NCBI GenBank assembly: GCA_910588635.1
Contig: CAJUPW010000012.1
Location: 1 to 64,000, forward strand
From: an uncultured Oscillospiraceae bacterium
GTDB taxonomy: Bacteria > Bacillota > Clostridia > Oscillospirales > Oscillospiraceae
Reading direction: 5' to 3'
Length of the DNA: 64,000 nt
In this document: in pieces, positions 49,684 through 58,700 of the stretch
Position numbering within the stretch: the first letter of the stretch is position 1
Layout of the letters: each line of letters opens with the position of its first letter
The notes under the pieces: model-generated
Database searches by the model: none
Seen by the model: the letters and a program-made list of their open reading frames with translations, nothing else
What the model was told of the DNA's origin: nothing
Made by a program: the position numbers and the translations under genes

Positions 49684-50665
49684 AGCGAACATGAACGATA
49701 TGTTGAAACGGCGCATGGCCGCTACCCAGCAGGCATCAGAGTTACAAACCAGCGATGAAGCCTACCAGCGGATTTTCCGTGAAAAGGCACCAGTTGGAGC
49801 CTCCCAGCTCTGCGACCTCCCGCTGGACAAGCTGGTATCCTTCTTCACGGCGGATATCGGTTTTCGCCCCTACCCCAGGGCCAAGCTGGAAGCCTTTTCA
49901 GAACAGCTTCAGGAGGATGGACTGTTTGTCCGAATTATTGCCCGCCCTATCAGTACAGATAAGTATGAGATCCTGAGCGGTCACAATCGAGTTGCGGCTG
50001 CAAAGCTGGCCGGGTGGTCTATGATCCCTGCGGAGGTAGTGGAGGCAGATGATGCCAGGGCCATTGTGATTGCCACTTCCACCAATCTGATCCAGCGACA
50101 GGGTCTCTCCATTATTGAGCGTGGAAAAGCGTATAAAGCCTTGCTGGATGCCAAAAACCGTCAAGGATACCGTTCTGATATGCAGAGTTCAACTTCTGGC
50201 GAGAATCACCAGAAGTATTCCGCTCGGGCCTTGGTCGCGGAATTTTTCGGTGTTACCGAGTACGAGATTCGGAAAGCTGTCAAGCTGACCCAGCTGATAC
50301 CGGAATTGTCCGATATTCTGGAGGACAATCCCAAGCAGCTTAACTTCGCCTGCGCCGACCTGATCGCGGACTATGACACCGAGTCTCAAAAGGCGTTCAT
50401 TGAGATATGCTCCATTGAGGGGTATCAAATCAACAAGGCCGCCATGCAGCACATTACTCGTAAATGCCCGCCTCCCACCGCTGACCGTCAGGCCGTGTTT
50501 GCCGCCTGGCGCGAGGCCCGGGCGGCGGCGGAGAAACGCTTGACAGCCCCGCCCAGGAAAATATCCTTTGACCGCAAGCAATTTGCCCCCTATCTGGAGA
50601 AGTTCAGCAGCGACCGGGAGATTGAAAAACTGTTCCTTGAGTTCTTGCGGGAACGGGCCGGATGA
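49676..50665 (+). CDS. ParB-like partition protein
   Basis: A 329-residue DNA-binding protein. The ParB/Srx nuclease-like domain has LPLDKLVSFF, FRPYPRAKLEAFSEQLQEDG and the box II EILSGHNRVAAAKLAGW (about 100-116), then NLIQRQGLSIIERGKAY, then a helix-turn-helix (ALVAEFFGVTEYEIRKAVKL). The C-terminal domain is short. It works with ParA on centromere-like sites that are not identified here. The start is TTG 49676, 7 bases behind GGAGGTG; an ATG at 49691 is an alternative. Confidence 0.9.
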   Translation: MPKANMNDMLKRRMAATQQASELQTSDEAYQRIFREKAPVGASQLCDLPLDKLVSFFTADIGFRPYPRAKLEAFSEQLQEDGLFVRIIARPISTDKYEILSGHNRVAAAKLAGWSMIPAEVVEADDARAIVIATSTNLIQRQGLSIIERGKAYKALLDAKNRQGYRSDMQSSTSGENHQKYSARALVAEFFGVTEYEIRKAVKLTQLIPELSDILEDNPKQLNFACADLIADYDTESQKAFIEICSIEGYQINKAAMQHITRKCPPPTADRQAVFAAWREARAAAEKRLTAPPRKISFDRKQFAPYLEKFSSDREIEKLFLEFLRERAG

Positions 50666-50673
50666 CGTATAAT
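50645..50673 (+). promoter_or_regulatory. Promoter of BRO/DinD-like gene
   Basis: TTGCGG (50645-50650) and TATAAT (50668-50673) are 17 bases apart and overlap the parB stop codon. Confidence 0.65.
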
Positions 50674-50702
50674 GGGCAAAATACAGATTGCGAGGGGTAC
50701 AT

Positions 50703-51611
50703 ATGAGCGAACAGGAACTTGTCCAGCGATTTGAAGATCAGCCTATTCGTGCCGCATGGGACGAGGAACTAGAAGAGTGGTATTTTTCAATCATTGATGT
50801 GATTCAGGTGCTCATTGATCAGAGTGACTACAACACCGCCCGAAAGTATTGGAACAAGCTCAAACAACGGCTGAAGGACGAAGGCAGTCAGTTGGTGACA
50901 AATTGTCACCAACTGAAATTGAAATCTCCCAAGGACGGAAAACGGTATGCGACCGATGTGGCAACAATACAGCAGTTATTCCGTATTATACAGTCTGTGC
51001 CATCCCCCAAGGCGGAGCCAATCAAAGTTTGGCTGGCCCAGGTTGGCCGGGAGCGTATTGAGGAGACTATCGACCCAGAACAGGCCATTGACCGGGCTTT
51101 GGAAACCTATCAGCGAAAGGGATATTCCCCCGATTGGATACATCAGAGAATCCTTGCCATCCGGGTCCGCAACGAATTGACGGCTGAGTGGCAGGCCAGA
51201 GGGGTAGAACAGGGTCGGGAATACGCTATTCTCACTGATGAGATCACCCGCGCTTGGTCTGGTATGACGACGAAGCAGTATAAACAGTTGAAAGGCTTAA
51301 AAAAGCAAAATCTGCGCGATAACATGAGTACCACAGAGATCATCCTTAATATGCTGGCAGAAACCTCTACAAAAGACATATCGCAGAAGGAGCAACCGGA
51401 GGGCTTTGAGGAGAGCCGGCAGGTAGCGAAACGCGGCGGCCGTGTTGCCCACATTGCCCGTCAAGCGCTGGAGGCCGAGACTGGAGAGCCAGTAATCACC
51501 TCTCAAAACGCCGCACAGTTAAACGCTATGGTCACACAGATGATCGAGACGGTGGCCTCTGCAAATCCCGAGGAATTGCCGCCTGTGAAGGACAAGACAA
51601 CCGAAGAATGA
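50703..51611 (+). CDS. BRO-N / DinD-like protein
   Basis: A 302-residue protein with a BRO-type N-terminal domain (IRAAWDEELEEWYFSIIDVI and LTDSDYNTARKYWNKLK-type region with a VTNCHQLKLKSPKDGKRY block) and a C-terminal region like DNA-damage-inducible protein D: TDEITRAWSGMTTKQYKQLK, NLRDNMSTTEIILNMLAE and AKRGGRVAHIARQALEAETG. DinD of Escherichia coli is SOS-induced and disturbs RecA filaments. Here it has its own promoter, and no LexA box is obvious. It may protect or modulate the island during DNA damage; that is inference. ATG 50703 follows GAGGGG. Confidence 0.8.
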   Translation: MSEQELVQRFEDQPIRAAWDEELEEWYFSIIDVIQVLIDQSDYNTARKYWNKLKQRLKDEGSQLVTNCHQLKLKSPKDGKRYATDVATIQQLFRIIQSVPSPKAEPIKVWLAQVGRERIEETIDPEQAIDRALETYQRKGYSPDWIHQRILAIRVRNELTAEWQARGVEQGREYAILTDEITRAWSGMTTKQYKQLKGLKKQNLRDNMSTTEIILNMLAETSTKDISQKEQPEGFEESRQVAKRGGRVAHIARQALEAETGEPVITSQNAAQLNAMVTQMIETVASANPEELPPVKDKTTEE

Positions 51612-51683
51612 ACCATGCTGTACAGCCTGGCGCCGCTTCTGCGGCCCAGGCTATTTTCATGCCTTGGAGGAGGTGACAACGAT

Positions 51684-52067
51684 ATGAACAACTACCAACG
51701 GGCCCACAGTCCCTTTGAGGACTCCGCCACTCAGCGATTGCGGCGCATGGGCCTGACCACCGAGGACGGCTCCCCGGAACGGGACGCTATGGCCGTATTT
51801 AGCAGCATATTCGCCGGCCAGTTTTTTGATGATCTGTGCGACTATTATCAGGACTACGAGAACGTCCAGGAGACCATAGCCCAGATTTTCCACACGGCGG
51901 AGCAGGCCGATCCCAAGCAGAAATTTTTGATGATCTGCCTGCAATATGACAGCATCTACCGCTCCCTGCCCGACCCAGTCTGGTGGATCAGCGGCAGCCC
52001 GGATTTTGCGGAGCTGTTTGCCGAGGACTTTCTGACTCACTTGAAACGTCTGGCAGAAAATACATAA
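51684..52067 (+). CDS. Island protein of unknown function
   Basis: A 127-residue acidic, helical protein not recognised. It starts MNNYQRAHSPFEDSATQRLR and includes FFDDLCDYYQDYENVQETIAQIF; no membrane segment or catalytic motif is visible. The ATG at 51684 follows AGGAGGTG. Its stop lies 14 bases before the RelE-like toxin gene, so it could be the toxin's partner, but it shows no helix-turn-helix or other antitoxin mark. Confidence 0.55.
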   Translation: MNNYQRAHSPFEDSATQRLRRMGLTTEDGSPERDAMAVFSSIFAGQFFDDLCDYYQDYENVQETIAQIFHTAEQADPKQKFLMICLQYDSIYRSLPDPVWWISGSPDFAELFAEDFLTHLKRLAENT

Positions 52068-52081
52068 CGGAGGATGAGAAC

Positions 52082-52474
52082 ATGGATCGTATTAAAATTT
52101 ATAAGCCCCCGGATAGTCCTGCCCAGGCGGCGGAGTTCATTGAGGGGCTGGAGCCCAAGCTGCGGGACAAGCTGGTCCGGCAGATTTTTTATCTCTCCCA
52201 GACGCCCCTCCCGGAACTGAAAGAGCCCCACTACAAGCACTTCTCCATTGAAAAGTATCAAAGCCTCTATGAGCTCCGGGAGAAGGGCCGGGTGGTGGTG
52301 CGGGTCATCTTCACCCCCTGTCCCAACGGGGACTATCTGCTCCTGCACGCCTTTGTGAAGCGCCAAAAGCGTGACACCGAAAAAGCGCTGGAGCACTCAC
52401 TCAGACTGCTGGCGTCGCTCTGGGATCACCCGGAGTACGCAGTAGAATATATCGTCAAGGAGGAACCCAAGTGA
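52082..52474 (+). CDS. RelE/HigB (Gp49-like) toxin-type protein
   Basis: A 130-residue protein of the RelE/ParE superfamily, close to the phage Gp49-like (HigB) branch. Family marks are FIEGLEPKLRDKLVRQIFYL, HFSIEKYQSLYELREKGRVV and VRVIFTPCPNGDYLLLHAFVKR. Such toxins cut mRNA at the ribosome. The antitoxin would normally be an HTH protein directly adjacent; none is seen on either side. ATG 52082 follows GGAGGATG. Its stop overlaps the next small ORF (GTGA). Confidence 0.78.
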   Translation: MDRIKIYKPPDSPAQAAEFIEGLEPKLRDKLVRQIFYLSQTPLPELKEPHYKHFSIEKYQSLYELREKGRVVVRVIFTPCPNGDYLLLHAFVKRQKRDTEKALEHSLRLLASLWDHPEYAVEYIVKEEPK

Positions 52475-52557
52475 AACCCATTGTACCCATCACCCTGGCG
52501 GCCGCGCTGGCATTGTCCGGTGCGGTATTTTTCTGGAGAAGGAGGACCCAGACATGA
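52471..52557 (+). CDS. 28-residue membrane peptide
   Basis: A short frame with an excellent ribosome site (AAGGAGG, 7 bases before GTG 52471) coupled at both ends: its start overlaps the toxin stop and its stop overlaps the next ATG (ATGA). The peptide has a hydrophobic span VPITLAAALALSGAVFFW followed by four basic residues (RRR type), so it is a single-span membrane peptide. Function unknown; the coupling suggests a part in the surface-protein block. Confidence 0.6.
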   Translation: MKPIVPITLAAALALSGAVFFWRRRTQT

Positions 52558-53465
52558 AACGACTGCTCGCCTGTCTGCTGCTGGCAGCGGCGCTGGTGAC
52601 CAACGCCTGCGCCTTGGAGGTACCCACCGATACCACCATCCAGAACCTCAACGGGAGCCAGCAGCTCATCAAGACCTACACCCTGCCCCCCGGGACTGAT
52701 CCCCAGCAGCTCATTGAGGAGCCCTTCGAGCAGGAGGGCTACCGCTACACCTTTGCGGAGATTGTGAAGGAAGAGAATCAGGTGTCGGACCGGAAGTACC
52801 ACACCGAGACGGTCACGCTGGAAACCGGCACCAAGGACCTGGAGACTATCCTGACCCAGCTTGCAGCCACACTGGACTATGATGACGGCACTTACTCCGG
52901 CGTTCTGAACCTGGATCACACCGCCATTCGCACCGAAGCCGCCGGCTACACCAGCCAGGCCAAGACTGTCACCGCCACCAAGACCATCGGGCCACTGGAC
53001 CGGAACGATATGTCTTATGTCCCGGCTACCACCGTCAAGGACGGGGTGACGCTGAACCTGTCCAACGTGGACTGGCAGATCATTGGCACTGATCTGGTGG
53101 GAGACGCCCTGGCCCCCGCCTCTTATCAGGCCGTGGCCACCTACTCCGGTAAGAGCTACCACAAGGTCGCCACTGGGTACATCACCTCCGCCGACTATGT
53201 GGGCGAGGTCACCCGGAACGATGTGGAGAGCGTCACCTATATGGTGACCTACCTGGGGACAGAAACCGAGACGCCTGGTATCATCATTGACCGGGCCTCC
53301 GGTCTGACGGCCGGCCTGCCCGGGAAGGTCCTGCCCTATGCTCTGGGGATTCTGGGTGCGGGAACCATCGCCACTCTGGCTGTACTGCTGTTCCGCTCCC
53401 GCCGGGCACTGCGGCAGCTCCAGGAGGAACCGGAGGACGAATCTGAAGAGGAGGAGACGAAATGA
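52554..53465 (+). CDS. Exported surface protein with C-terminal membrane anchor
   Basis: A 303-residue protein with a signal peptide (1-20), an extracellular beta-rich region holding long Thr-rich stretches, and a C-terminal membrane segment (about 258-280, LPYALGILGAGTIATLAVLL) followed by RSRR and an acidic tail. No LPxTG-type motif is evident. I do not recognise the family, though genes of this layout are seen next to sortases in clostridial integrative elements. It overlaps the sortase gene (ATGA) and so is made together with it. Confidence 0.65.
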   Translation: MKRLLACLLLAAALVTNACALEVPTDTTIQNLNGSQQLIKTYTLPPGTDPQQLIEEPFEQEGYRYTFAEIVKEENQVSDRKYHTETVTLETGTKDLETILTQLAATLDYDDGTYSGVLNLDHTAIRTEAAGYTSQAKTVTATKTIGPLDRNDMSYVPATTVKDGVTLNLSNVDWQIIGTDLVGDALAPASYQAVATYSGKSYHKVATGYITSADYVGEVTRNDVESVTYMVTYLGTETETPGIIIDRASGLTAGLPGKVLPYALGILGAGTIATLAVLLFRSRRALRQLQEEPEDESEEEETK

Positions 53466-54289
53466 AACCCTGGAAAATTCTGAGCAAAGCTATCCTGCCC
53501 ATTCTGGCCCTGCTGGCGCTGACGCCCTCTGCCTATGCGGCGGCGGACTACTCCTTTGAGACCACCGTCCCCCAGGACTACTACAAGAGCACCAGCTATG
53601 AGGACATTTACGGCAGCCAGTACAACTACGGCGGCAGGAATGTGGTGGACTACCAGGTCCCCGAGCTGGAGTACGGCCTTCAGAGCACCACCATGACCGG
53701 CGTGATGGAGCGCACCATCCTCCCCGGCCTCCAACAGACGGTGGCGACGGGCGGAGGCGGCTACGGCGTCGGTGGCGGCGGCCCCATCACCGAGCTGGTG
53801 GAGGCCGGTAAGCCGGGCTCCGCTGTCACTCCCACACCCACTGTCCCCACCATACCCACCTACCAGCCGCCCGCCTACACCAGCGCGGAGGGCATGGCCT
53901 ACAAGGACGGCCATATCGGCACCATCAAGATTCCGTCCCTCAAGATCAACATGAAGGTCTGGGAGGGGGAAACGAGTACCAGTATGTCCAAGGGCCTGGG
54001 GCATTACAGCTCCACATCTGCCTGGGACGGCAACGTCGGGGTGTGCGGCCACAACCGGGGGACCAAGTACGCCATTGGCGCAATCAAAAATCTGAAGCAG
54101 GGGGACACCATCACCTACACTACCATGTACGGCACCCGGACCTATGCGGTCACACTGGTGAAAACCATCTCCAACACCGACTGGAGCTACCTCCAGGCCA
54201 CCTCCGACAACCGGCTCACCCTCACCACCTGCCTGGCCGACCACCCGGAGAGCCGGGTCGTGGTACAGGCGGTAGAGATTCGTTCATAA
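53462..54289 (+). CDS. Sortase
   Basis: A 275-residue transpeptidase that links surface proteins to the cell wall. After a signal/anchor segment (about 8-27) and a long Gly/Pro-rich spacer (about 95-135, GGGGYGVGGGGP and PTPTVPTIPTYQPP) comes the sortase barrel. The catalytic histidine is in GVCGHNRGTKY (about 195), the cysteine is C257 in LTTCLADHPES and the arginine R265. The TLTTC wording and single-domain build point to class D, though class B/C cannot be excluded by eye. The likely substrate is the giant Cna-B adhesin encoded downstream, whose sorting signal is outside the window. Confidence 0.9.
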   Translation: MKPWKILSKAILPILALLALTPSAYAAADYSFETTVPQDYYKSTSYEDIYGSQYNYGGRNVVDYQVPELEYGLQSTTMTGVMERTILPGLQQTVATGGGGYGVGGGGPITELVEAGKPGSAVTPTPTVPTIPTYQPPAYTSAEGMAYKDGHIGTIKIPSLKINMKVWEGETSTSMSKGLGHYSSTSAWDGNVGVCGHNRGTKYAIGAIKNLKQGDTITYTTMYGTRTYAVTLVKTISNTDWSYLQATSDNRLTLTTCLADHPESRVVVQAVEIRS

Positions 54290-54405
54290 AAGGTTTACAA
54301 ATAACCTTTTGCGGCGAAACTCCGTGAAAAGCGGAGGTGAAACGACCGAAATTCAACAAATACGGCAAGGTTCAAAATATCGGCAAAGGGATTTAAAATA
54401 ATCCT
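54290..54405. other. Structured gap between sortase and SLH genes
   Basis: No gene. AAAGGTT pairs with AACCTTT (54289-54309, followed by T), CTCCG pairs with CGGAG (54320-54336), and an AAAGGGATT/AATCCTTT stem lies at about 54385-54408. These could be a terminator and the start of a folded RNA. Confidence 0.5.
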
Positions 54406-54434
54406 TTGACAGAGTCCGGATTCCGTACTATGCT
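54406..54434 (+). promoter_or_regulatory. Promoter of SLH-domain gene
   Basis: A perfect TTGACA (54406-54411) and TATGCT (54429-54434) are 17 bases apart, 53 bases before the start. The -35 lies in the arm of a hairpin. Confidence 0.65.
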
Positions 54435-54487
54435 CAAATCAGAAGGAAGAAACAATTTGATTTTGGGTACTGAAAGGAGTGCAAAAT

Positions 54488-55636
54488 ATGAAACGGATCT
54501 TGACCTTGCTGCTGTGTGCCACACTGACACTCTCGCTGGCTGTTCCCGCCCTGGCTGTTCAGTCAGAGCAGGAAACGGCGGCGGCCTGGCTGAAAGAAAA
54601 CGGTATCCTGACCGGTGACCAGAACGGCAATCTGAATCTCGGTTCCGGCCTGACCCGGGCGGAGCTGGCTGTAATCCTGACCCGGCTCTCCGATGATACC
54701 GGGGATATGGGTCGGAACGCCGCCTATTACCGCACCATCTGTCCCTTCACCGATGTTCCTGAGTGGGCCATGCCCTATGCCGGTTACTGTGCCGAGAAAA
54801 AGCTGATGGCCGGCTATGGCAACAAACAATTTGGCCCCAGTGACCCGGTGACCCCATCTGCGGCCTGCACCGTCATGCTCCGGTATCTGGACTGCCCGGC
54901 CAGCCAGTGGAGCTACGCCACCGCTTGTGATAAGGCGGTCGAACTGGGACTGCTCCCAGTTGAAGCGACCACCGGCCCCACCATCACCCGGGGAAACATT
55001 GCAGTTCTGATCTATCGGGCGCTGAATGGTATGGCAGGAAACTCTCACACAGCTTCGCAGGGCATTGGGGACGGCTATCTCACTAATGGCAAGCCTATTA
55101 CCGAGGAAAATGTGCTGGAGCTGCTCCGTGAGATCGAAAAAGACTGGCCTACAGATACAATTTGGGGTACACGAAACACGCCTAATACCAACAAAAATGA
55201 AGTGCCGGACAAAGAATGTGACCGAATTATGCTCCGCTATGGTCTCAGCAACATCTATGGATGTGGTGGGTATGCCAGCATGATTAGCTCCCTCATCTTT
55301 GGTAGTACCGCCAACCCTGGCCGAAGACTTGAGAATCTATCCCAGATCAGACCTGGGGATATTATTTTTCGGGTGCGGAATGACAACAATAAAGTATGGC
55401 ATGTGGTAGTTGCCCTTGAATCACCCAACGATATCAATGCATTCTACATTACAGATGGCAATCACGGTGAAACTATTCAATGGCCTGATAGAGAAAGTCC
55501 GTATAGCAATATGAACAATTTGGACAATTATCAGGGTGAAAACCAGACTTATCATTTAGAGGCTTGGACCCGTTATCCCGAAAATGTCCCTTACACTGGC
55601 AACAGCGTAAAGGTATGGTTCACAAATAATAGTTAA
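54488..55636 (+). CDS. SLH-domain protein with C-terminal cysteine-peptidase-like domain
   Basis: A 382-residue secreted protein. A signal peptide (1-23) is followed by two to three S-layer-homology repeats (about 28-190: AAAWLKENGILTGDQNG, LTRAELAVILTRL, FTDVPEWAMPYAGYCAEKKL) that bind wall polymers. The C-terminal part (about 235-382) has a cysteine in YGCGGYASMI, RPGDIIFRV, a histidine in VWHVVVAL and DGNHG, the order of a papain-like NlpC/CHAP or amidase fold. It may cut peptidoglycan to help transfer or adhesin display. The SLH part is GC-rich and the C-terminal part is clearly AT-richer, hinting at a mosaic gene. ATG 54488 follows AAAGGAGTG. Confidence 0.8.
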   Translation: MKRILTLLLCATLTLSLAVPALAVQSEQETAAAWLKENGILTGDQNGNLNLGSGLTRAELAVILTRLSDDTGDMGRNAAYYRTICPFTDVPEWAMPYAGYCAEKKLMAGYGNKQFGPSDPVTPSAACTVMLRYLDCPASQWSYATACDKAVELGLLPVEATTGPTITRGNIAVLIYRALNGMAGNSHTASQGIGDGYLTNGKPITEENVLELLREIEKDWPTDTIWGTRNTPNTNKNEVPDKECDRIMLRYGLSNIYGCGGYASMISSLIFGSTANPGRRLENLSQIRPGDIIFRVRNDNNKVWHVVVALESPNDINAFYITDGNHGETIQWPDRESPYSNMNNLDNYQGENQTYHLEAWTRYPENVPYTGNSVKVWFTNNS

Positions 55637-55645
55637 GGAGGAAGA

Positions 55646-55696
55646 ATGCACCTAAAACCACCGATTCCCCGCATGAACAGCCCCAATTACAAGTAA
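55646..55696 (+). CDS. 16-residue mini-ORF before a terminator
   Basis: A strong AAGGAGG site precedes ATG at 55646. The frame (MHLKPPIPRMNSPNYK) ends 12 bases before a terminator and 77 bases before the giant adhesin gene. It could be a leader peptide, but no run of a single amino acid suggests classical attenuation. Confidence 0.35.
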   Translation: MHLKPPIPRMNSPNYK

Positions 55697-55708
55697 AGAA
55701 TCATCCGC

Positions 55709-55740
55709 AAGGACTGCACAACGTTGTGCGGTCCTTTTTC
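55709..55740 (+). terminator. Terminator between SLH gene and giant adhesin gene
   Basis: AAGGACTGCACAAC pairs with the next 14 bases (one G-U), ending CCTTTTTC. Only 33 bases separate it from the adhesin start, so the adhesin either depends on read-through or has an undetected promoter. Confidence 0.8.
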
Positions 55741-55773
55741 ATACCAAAAATCCGTTATAAGGAGGAAATTTCA

Positions 55774-58700
55774 ATGCTGAAATGTATGAGAGCCCATTGG
55801 AAACGGGCAGTTTCTGGTCTGCTGGCTGTCATTATGGCCGCTGGTATGCTCCCAGTTTCCGCCTTTGCCGCCGACACCTCGGACAACTCCAACCTTTATG
55901 CGCCCACGGGCAGCTTCGAGTTGAACGTGGCTGGTGCTACCGCCTGGAACGGCGGTGACAAGCCTTTCACCGTCTACAAGACCGAGGGCGGCAACGTCCC
56001 GGTTGCGACGCTCCCAACCGCAACTCCTTTCGCCTTATTGGAGGACAACAGCGGCGATCGGATCAAGATCGGCTATCAGAACGGCGGCTGGACAGGTGCA
56101 AACTTGGACGGCATCGGCTGGGTAGATAAGGACAGTGTCTTGGTCAATCTGCCCGATGTGATTCCCAGCATTGCCTATGAGTCGGACGGCAGCAGGCTGT
56201 TCAACTCCCGCCTGACCCGATTTGAGTATGTCATTCCCGGTTCCTACGCTCTGGCCGAACAGCTAGCCCATCTCCAGAAGGAGTCTATGGCTGGCGTTGA
56301 GACGCTGGTGGTGCGCCAGTCCGGTCAGATGGTGAGCGTCAGCCGGGCCAAGGGAGACCCCGCCCAGCTGCACAGTTATACTCTGGACGGGGTGACCTAC
56401 CAGAAGTATGAGGCATGGGCTGAGTACGAAACGGCAGGCGACAGCCTGAGTAATCTCAGCTATGACCTGCCCTTTTCCGTTGACCAGGCCTACAGCGCCG
56501 ACCCCAGCGTGACGCTTACAAGGTTCTGCCCGCAGACGGTCAAGCACGCCCCCTCTAAGGTAAGCGCCAGCGACCCCACCGGAGGTGTCGGGGCCTATAA
56601 CCCTGGCAGCCCCGGCGGCAAGAAACCCACTACCTCCAATGTAGACTGGCGCACTGACGCGGAGCGGACATTTTTGCGCTTTACCCTGATTGAATTTCCG
56701 AATGGTGTTGTTACCGACCTTAATACCAACGATTACAGTACTTGGCACGTTGTCGGCACCCCCCTCAACATAGTCTGGAACAGGAATGGATCGGACGTAT
56801 GGTCCGCCGACAAGTGCCGGAGTGACATCACCTGGTACAACTCCTGTGCCATGCAGTACAACGGAAAAGGTGCGGATGCCGCCCAGCTTATGGCCGGCTC
56901 ATCTGTGCCCCAGGGTGTCTATTCCTACGATGCTACCGCCGGTCACAACAAACGCTGGGTGACCACTGCGGATGAGTTCCAAAAGGAAACGGGCATTACC
57001 GACCAACAGAAGGAGCAGATGTTCCACTGTAACTCCAGTTCCTGGTCTTCTGGCTGGAGAGATGGCGATTACACCTCCATGTGGGGCACTGACGCTGAGT
57101 CTGTTACTCCCGGCAACCTTTACAAAGTTTACAAGGCCAATGATGCGTTCCTTTATCTTCTGGGCCGGCTGAGTGAAACAGACAACGGTGCTGGCGGAGA
57201 TGTTACTGGCTGGAGCAAGGACGAAGCCATGGAGCGTTGGTCTGAGTATGTCCACGACGCGGACGGCAATCTGCGCACCAAGTACCGGGTCATTGTAGAA
57301 ACAGGCGGTGTCTTTCGGGACCCTGACGGTGTGCGCCGGGCCTACACGCTGCGGGAGATGATGGCCTACACCATTTACAATAATGAATCCCAAGTCAAAG
57401 GCAATTTAATTTGGGACCAGGCGTCCACCATGGTGAACATGGCCCGCTGGATGCGGCAGGGCAAGGATCAGCAGTTCCTCGAATATCCGCTTAACGAGGA
57501 CGGCACTCCCACCGGTGAGGAGCTGCACTCCACTAACGGTTTCCGGGAGTGTGACAGCTATGTGGATACCATCCAGTATCCCCGGCCCATTCGAGATACC
57601 ATCTTCAATGAGCGGCGTTCCTTTGGTCTACATATTTTTAGTCCCTTCAATTTTGAAAGAAAAGACCAGACGGAATTGTCGTTAGAAGTTACTAAGAAAA
57701 CCGGAGCAGGGATTGCGCTTGGACAGGTATGGAACTTTACCGTGAGATATACAGCAGGAAGGCCATCCAGTTTTACCGCAACGAAAAATGGAACAAGTTA
57801 TACAAATCAAGTTGTAGCCACCGATAACGGTTTAAAATTTACTCTGACAGGTGATGAAACCATACACATTGACTTTGAAGCCGATCCCTCTTTCCGATTC
57901 GAGGTCACAGAGGACGACTCTTCCCAGCTGACCAATATCACCGGCACCGGCGGCACAGCCGATATGTCCACCAAGAAATTTACCAGCAGCGGCGGAGCCT
58001 CCAAGGTGACCTTTACCAACGGCACCGCCGAAAAGAAGCCCGTCTACCTGAAGCTCAAGAAGATCGCTGCTGCGGACAAGCGGCCCCTGGCCGGCGCAGA
58101 GTTCTCTGTCTATGCGGATTCCTCTTGCAGCGGCACACCCCTGGCCGTAATGACCACCGGCGCTGACGGCACAGCCAGCACCTCCGTCCCCAACATTGTG
58201 GAGGATGGTGGCTCTGTGACCCTGTACGTCAAGGAGGCAAAGGCCCCCGCCGGCTGTACTCCGCTGGCCTCCCCCTTCACTGTGACCTGCAAGGCCCCGG
58301 AGAACAGCACGGCGGCGGGCGCGGTCCAGGTCGGCCCTGCAAGCGGGATCGAGAACGGCGGCATCCCCGAGCCGGGGAAAGCCCTTCTGTTCAAGCGGGA
58401 CGCGCTGACCAACACCGGCGTCGGCCCCGCCACCTTCAAGTTCAGCTCCGTCACCAACGGCGTGTATGAGTTTGACACCGATGAAGCTGGCGTGTTGGAG
58501 AGCGTCCAGTGGTGGGACCCCACCGAGGCGTCCGGGAAGTATATCAAGCCTGGTGAGTACGCTGTAACGGAATTGGTCCCGCCCCCCAACTACGAGCCCA
58601 CCACCGAGGTCCAGCAAATCAAGCTGGAACTGGACGCCAACGGCAACCCCATCCCCGCCGGCCCCCTTGTCTTCAAAAATCTGGCGAAGGTCGGACTGAA

